In this document: one piece after another, positions 60,516-64,000 of the stretch
Numbering within the stretch: the first letter of the stretch is position 1
Layout: each line of letters opens with the position of its first letter
Assembly (NCBI GenBank): GCA_022568135.1
Contig: JADFFQ010000007.1
Location: forward strand, 1 to 64,000
From: Planctomycetota bacterium
GTDB taxonomy: Bacteria; Planctomycetota; Phycisphaerae; Phycisphaerales; SM1A02
Direction: 5' to 3'
DNA: 64,000 nt
Translations under genes and position numbers: made by a program
Notes under the pieces: generated by a model
Told to the model about the DNA's origin: nothing
The model's input: only the letters and a program-made list of their open reading frames with translations
Database searches by the model: none

Positions 60516-62033
60516 ATGCTCGGTACCCCCCTGTTTGCCTTGCTGGCGTTTCTGTTGCAGCCGAACTCGGCGGGGAGGATCGTCATCGATGGGCGGTTCG
60601 ACGACTGGGCGACCGTGCCGATCGCGCTCGCTGACCCGGCCGACGCGCCGAAAGCGGCGGTGGATTTCGGCGAGGTGCGGATCAGTCACGATGATCGCTT
60701 TGTGCATCTGCTCGTGGACTTCGGCAGGACGGTCAACGTCCAGAAACTCGACGGAACAGTGCTGCTGCTGCTCGACTGCGATGGCAACCGTGAAACGGGC
60801 AAATCGATGCACGGTCTGGGCGGCGTGGATGTAATCATCGAGCTGACCCCAGCCAATGCGGAGTTCTCCGACCGAGCAGGCAAGGGCGTCGGCCTGCGCT
60901 CAACCACATATCAGCCGGATCCCCAAGACACAGCGGCCCGGCGCCTCAGCCCCTACGACATCGGCTTCACGTTCGCGCCTACCTATGCCAGCGACCGGTT
61001 CGAGTTCCGCATACGGCGAGGGGTGGTGCTGCCCCAGACCGCCGCGACGTTCACCGGGGATCGGTTCACCGGCAAGTTGCTCTTCCGGGACCGGGCCGGC
61101 CGCGTGAACGACGAAACCGGCACATTCAGCTATGAGCTCACACCCGTCGAGCCTCCCGCAAAGCCGCAAGCGGGTGATCCACTGAGTCGCGCAGGCGAGG
61201 CCGGCTTGCGAATCGTCAGTTGGAATGTCAATCAAGGCGCTCTGCTTACCAACTCCGAGCCGTTCGGACGAGTCTTGGCTGCCGTCGATCCCGATGTCAT
61301 CCTTCTCCAGGAGCTGACCGACCGCAACACAGCAGGCCAGATCAAGGGAGTTCTGAACCGTTGGCTGCCCCGTGACGGGCCCAAACAGTGGCACGTCGTA
61401 TTCGGAGCCGGTGGCGGCAATCTGCGCTGCGTCATCGCCAGCCGCCTCAATCTGCACATCATCGAACCGCTCCAACTGATTTGGTACCCCGACTGGCCGG
61501 ATCACGCCGTGCGAGCCGTTGGGGCGATCGTCAAACGTGCAGGGAAGCGCCTGTTGATCGTCTCCATCCATCTGCGCGCGGGTGGTCGAGCCGGCAGCTA
61601 CAAGGATCGGACGCGCCAGGTTGAGGCCGATGCGATTCGACGAGCCATCCAGCAGGCGGCGTCGGGCCAGCCGTATGACGGGGTGATCGTTGCGGGCGAT
61701 TTCAATCTCGTGGGTTCGCGCCAGCCGTTGGACCTCGTGGCGGAGGGGCTGGACGCCGACGGCTCGGCCCTGGCCGTCGCCCAAGCGTATCAGCTCGACG
61801 GGCTGTCGAACGCCACCTGGTCTGATCCCGATGAGCCGTTCGTGCCCGGACGGCTGGACTATCTGCTGTATTCCGACGCGACTTTGACGCTGCCCAGAGC
61901 GTTCGTGCTCGACTCGCGCGATCTGCACCCGCGCTGGCTGGACCGACACGGCCTCAAGCTCGATGACACGGCGTCGGCTTCGGATCACCTGCCGCTGATC
62001 GCGGACGTGAAATGGATTGACCCCGGCCTGTGA
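60516..62033 (+). CDS. Exported endonuclease/exonuclease/phosphatase-family protein
   Basis: The 505-residue product has a signal sequence (MLGTPLFALLAFLLQPNSAG), then a beta-rich domain resembling a CBM9/DOMON-like fold (IDGRFDDWATVPIALADPA). The second half is an EEP domain: RIVSWNVNQGALL, ILLQELTD, LIVSIHLRAGG, VIVAGDFNLVG and SASDHLPLIADV. Those residues (N, E, H, D, N, H) form the metal-dependent phosphodiesterase site. It is probably secreted or periplasmic and may act on nucleic acid or phospholipid. ATG 60516 fits the signal peptide. Confidence 0.82.
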   Translation: MLGTPLFALLAFLLQPNSAGRIVIDGRFDDWATVPIALADPADAPKAAVDFGEVRISHDDRFVHLLVDFGRTVNVQKLDGTVLLLLDCDGNRETGKSMHGLGGVDVIIELTPANAEFSDRAGKGVGLRSTTYQPDPQDTAARRLSPYDIGFTFAPTYASDRFEFRIRRGVVLPQTAATFTGDRFTGKLLFRDRAGRVNDETGTFSYELTPVEPPAKPQAGDPLSRAGEAGLRIVSWNVNQGALLTNSEPFGRVLAAVDPDVILLQELTDRNTAGQIKGVLNRWLPRDGPKQWHVVFGAGGGNLRCVIASRLNLHIIEPLQLIWYPDWPDHAVRAVGAIVKRAGKRLLIVSIHLRAGGRAGSYKDRTRQVEADAIRRAIQQAASGQPYDGVIVAGDFNLVGSRQPLDLVAEGLDADGSALAVAQAYQLDGLSNATWSDPDEPFVPGRLDYLLYSDATLTLPRAFVLDSRDLHPRWLDRHGLKLDDTASASDHLPLIADVKWIDPGL

Positions 62034-62117
62034 GGGTGCGCCGACGGACGCCGGGCTGTACAGTGCCCGCCTGCGTTGTTGCTCCCATGAGATACCGACG
62101 GCCTCAGGAAGCTGACA

Positions 62118-62711
62118 ATGAACATGCATCAGACAAGGACCCGACATCGGATCATTGAAACCTTCGCCGGGGCGTTCGCGCTGATTGAGAGTGCCTCCGG
62201 CGAACTGGCCACAATCTGGACCAGCATCGGCGACGCAGCATGGGTCTTGCCGCGGGGTTCACGACACCATCCAAGTCTCATGCCGGCTCTTGCCGGGCGG
62301 CTGCAGCGGTACTTCGCCGGCGAAGCCGTCGATTTCGACGATGTTCCCACCCCGCAAGGCAGCCCGTTCTTTGAGCGGTGTTGGCAAGCCTGCCGATTGA
62401 TTCCCCGCGGGGAAACTCGCAGCTACGCCCAGCTCGCGGCCCTTGCCGGGTCAGGTCTAAAGGCCGCGCGTGCCGCCGGTCAAGCAATGCGCCGCAATCC
62501 GTTGGCGGTAATCGTTCCTTGTCATCGGGTGGTCGGCGCCGCAGGACAGCTGCATGGCTACAGTGGAAACCGAGGTCCTGCAAGCCCACAGATTGCGGTC
62601 AAACGTGCTCTACTGTGCCTCGAAGGCGCGCTGGGACCCGAGAACGGACAACGTGCCACGAGCCGGGCCGCCCGTCGGGCCGTGGGCGCCTCATCCCACG
62701 CAGCCGGCTGA
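62118..62711 (+). CDS. ogt: Methylated-DNA--protein-cysteine methyltransferase
   Basis: The 197-residue protein has the active-site motif VIVPCHRVVGAAG (PCHRV), the recognition helix with AARAAGQAMRRNP, and RGETRSYAQLAALAG. The Cys accepts the alkyl group from O6-methylguanine and is used once. An N-terminal GELATIWT region fits Ogt. The C terminus is longer than usual and Ala/Arg-rich. It lies 37 bases before the UDP-glucose dehydrogenase gene. Confidence 0.9.
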   Translation: MNMHQTRTRHRIIETFAGAFALIESASGELATIWTSIGDAAWVLPRGSRHHPSLMPALAGRLQRYFAGEAVDFDDVPTPQGSPFFERCWQACRLIPRGETRSYAQLAALAGSGLKAARAAGQAMRRNPLAVIVPCHRVVGAAGQLHGYSGNRGPASPQIAVKRALLCLEGALGPENGQRATSRAARRAVGASSHAAG

Positions 62712-62748
62712 CGCTGTGTGAACAGCCCCTAAGAAGGACCACCCGACA

Positions 62749-64000
62749 ATGAAACTCACCATGGTCGGCACCGGCTATGTCGGACTCGTCACCGGGTCGT
62801 GCTTTGCCAATACCGGCAACGACGTCACCTGTCTTGATGTGGACGAGAAGAAGATCGCCCTGCTGAAGCGGGGTACGTGTCCGATACACGAGCCGGGGCT
62901 GAGCGAGCTGATCGCCCGCAACGCCGACAGCGGCCGGCTCGAGTTTACCACCAACAGTCGTCAGGCGTACGCGGGCGCTGAAGTAATCTTCATCTGCGTC
63001 GGCACTCCGTCCGGACAGGAAGGCTCCGCCGACGTGGGGCCCGTAATGCGAGCTGCCGAAGATATCGCCCAAGGCCTTGAGCAATCCGGCTCAATTTCCA
63101 AGGCAAGGCTGGTGGTGGTGAAGTCCACGGTCCCCGTTGGAACAACCCACCGCGTGCGTGATCTGATTCGCACGCGCACCGAGGTGGCGTTCTCCATCGC
63201 CCACAACCCGGAATTCCTCAAGGGCGGGGCAGCCGTCAGCGATTTCCTACGGCCGGATCGGGTCGTGTGCGGTGTCGAGGATGATGCCGCGGCGGAGATC
63301 TTGCGCGACTTGTACGAACCCTTCGTCCGCCAGGGCAATCCGATCATCATGATGGACCTCCGCTCATCTGAAATGGTCAAGTACGCCTCGAACGCGATGC
63401 TCGCGTGCAAGATCAGCTTCATCAACGAGATCGCCAACCTCTGTGAACGCTGCGGGGCGGACATTCGTGCTGTCCGTGAGGGCATGTGTGCCGATCACCG
63501 CATCGGCAACCAGTTCCTGCATCCCGGGCTGGGGTTCGGCGGATCGTGCTTTCCCAAGGACGTCCTTGCCATGGTCGGGATGGGGAAGGCCGTGGGCTTT
63601 GAGTGCAAACTCATCGAGGCGGTGCACGTGGTGAATGAGGATCAACGGCGTTACTTCTTCAACAAGATCGTCGAGCACTTCGCAGACGACCTCTCCGGCC
63701 GCACCCTTGCCTTCTGGGGCGTCGCGTTCAAACCGGAGACCGACGACATCCGAGAAGCGCCGGCGCTGACGCTTATGCAGCGGGCACTGGATTCCGGCGC
63801 GTTGATCCGCGCGTTCGATCCCGTCGCGGCCGACCCTCTCAAGAGCGCGATGCCCGCCGTCACCACTGCCAACGATATGTATGAAGTCCTGGCCGGAGCC
63901 GACGCCCTGGTGATCTGCACCGAATGGAGCGAGTTCCGCCATCCGGACTTCGACCGTATCGCCGCGGCGCTGCGGGCCAAGGTCATCTTCGACGGACGCA
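62749..64000 (+). CDS. ugd: UDP-glucose 6-dehydrogenase (3' end outside window)
   Basis: The first 417 codons are present. The protein begins MKLTMVGTGYVGLVTGSCFA, the NAD-binding GxGYVG motif, and has KSTVPVGTTHRVRDLI, the central helix KYASNAMLACKISFINEIAN, and the catalytic Cys267 in LGFGGSCFPKDVLAM, followed by WGVAFKPETDDIREAPA. It makes UDP-glucuronate for polysaccharide. AAGGA precedes ATG 62749. The frame is still open at base 64000, probably near its end. Confidence 0.95.
   Translation, partial: MKLTMVGTGYVGLVTGSCFANTGNDVTCLDVDEKKIALLKRGTCPIHEPGLSELIARNADSGRLEFTTNSRQAYAGAEVIFICVGTPSGQEGSADVGPVMRAAEDIAQGLEQSGSISKARLVVVKSTVPVGTTHRVRDLIRTRTEVAFSIAHNPEFLKGGAAVSDFLRPDRVVCGVEDDAAAEILRDLYEPFVRQGNPIIMMDLRSSEMVKYASNAMLACKISFINEIANLCERCGADIRAVREGMCADHRIGNQFLHPGLGFGGSCFPKDVLAMVGMGKAVGFECKLIEAVHVVNEDQRRYFFNKIVEHFADDLSGRTLAFWGVAFKPETDDIREAPALTLMQRALDSGALIRAFDPVAADPLKSAMPAVTTANDMYEVLAGADALVICTEWSEFRHPDFDRIAAALRAKVIFDGR

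Overview
The window looks like chromosomal DNA from a GC-rich planctomycete, most likely of the Phycisphaerae type. The pointers are the dockerin-like C-terminal ends with DGC(I/V)DAFDL motifs, the PVC-type small basic protein, several membrane proteins opening with CPRCGYDLRG-like zinc ribbons, the wide use of GTG, TTG and even ATC starts, and short mixed-orientation operons. No rRNA, CRISPR array or complete tRNA was seen. Assignment to a group is inference from protein families, not from a marker-gene tree.

Layout. Bases 1-3650 are accessory: the tail of a dockerin protein, a second dockerin remnant, a zinc-ribbon protein, an IS1380 transposase fragment, a HEPN-motif protein, a DUF5681-like (phage-associated) protein with a small coupled ORF, and a small membrane protein. 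They end at a tRNA 3' half that looks like an attachment-site copy. Bases 3700-14160 hold a sodium/solute symporter, pgsA, a nitrilase-type amidase, a repeat-rich membrane protein, rnc, rpmH, aroK, a PilZ protein, a Fur-type regulator, ilvC and uppP. Bases 14175-19951 form a minus-strand run: sigma-like factor with a membrane tail, pentaheme cytochrome, ligA, CYTH protein. Bases 20125-32124 carry dacB, a YdiJ-like FAD/FeS dehydrogenase, two paralogous TlpA-type proteins, folK-cinA-pyrF, and a DUF971/thioesterase/glycosyltransferase operon. Bases 32700-42672 hold a lipoprotein, an aminotransferase, the small basic protein, acpS, moaB and moaE, nth, recX, cdsA, a coiled-coil zinc-ribbon protein and nrdR.

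The most interesting region is 42880-46170. A promoter-like sequence is followed almost at once by a 20-codon leader ORF with eight threonine codons, then mutually exclusive antiterminator and terminator hairpins, then thrS. This has the full logic of ribosome-mediated attenuation, here applied to threonyl-tRNA synthetase. Directly downstream lies infC, whose only well-placed start is the rare codon ATC behind a strong Shine-Dalgarno, matching the known IF3 self-control principle. Two independent translation-sensing controls therefore sit side by side.

Bases 46400-64000 hold a phosphoesterase, a MATE exporter, an MDR dehydrogenase lacking its usual catalytic Cys, a HEAT-repeat lipoprotein, a metallo-beta-lactamase-fold hydrolase, a DUF885 peptidase, a second dockerin protein related to the one at base 1, an EF-G paralogue, trmL, glyA, an endonuclease/exonuclease/phosphatase-fold protein, ogt and the start of ugd. 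Palindromic intergenic repeats near 47.2-47.4 kb recur in inverted orientation at 54.3-55.35 kb.
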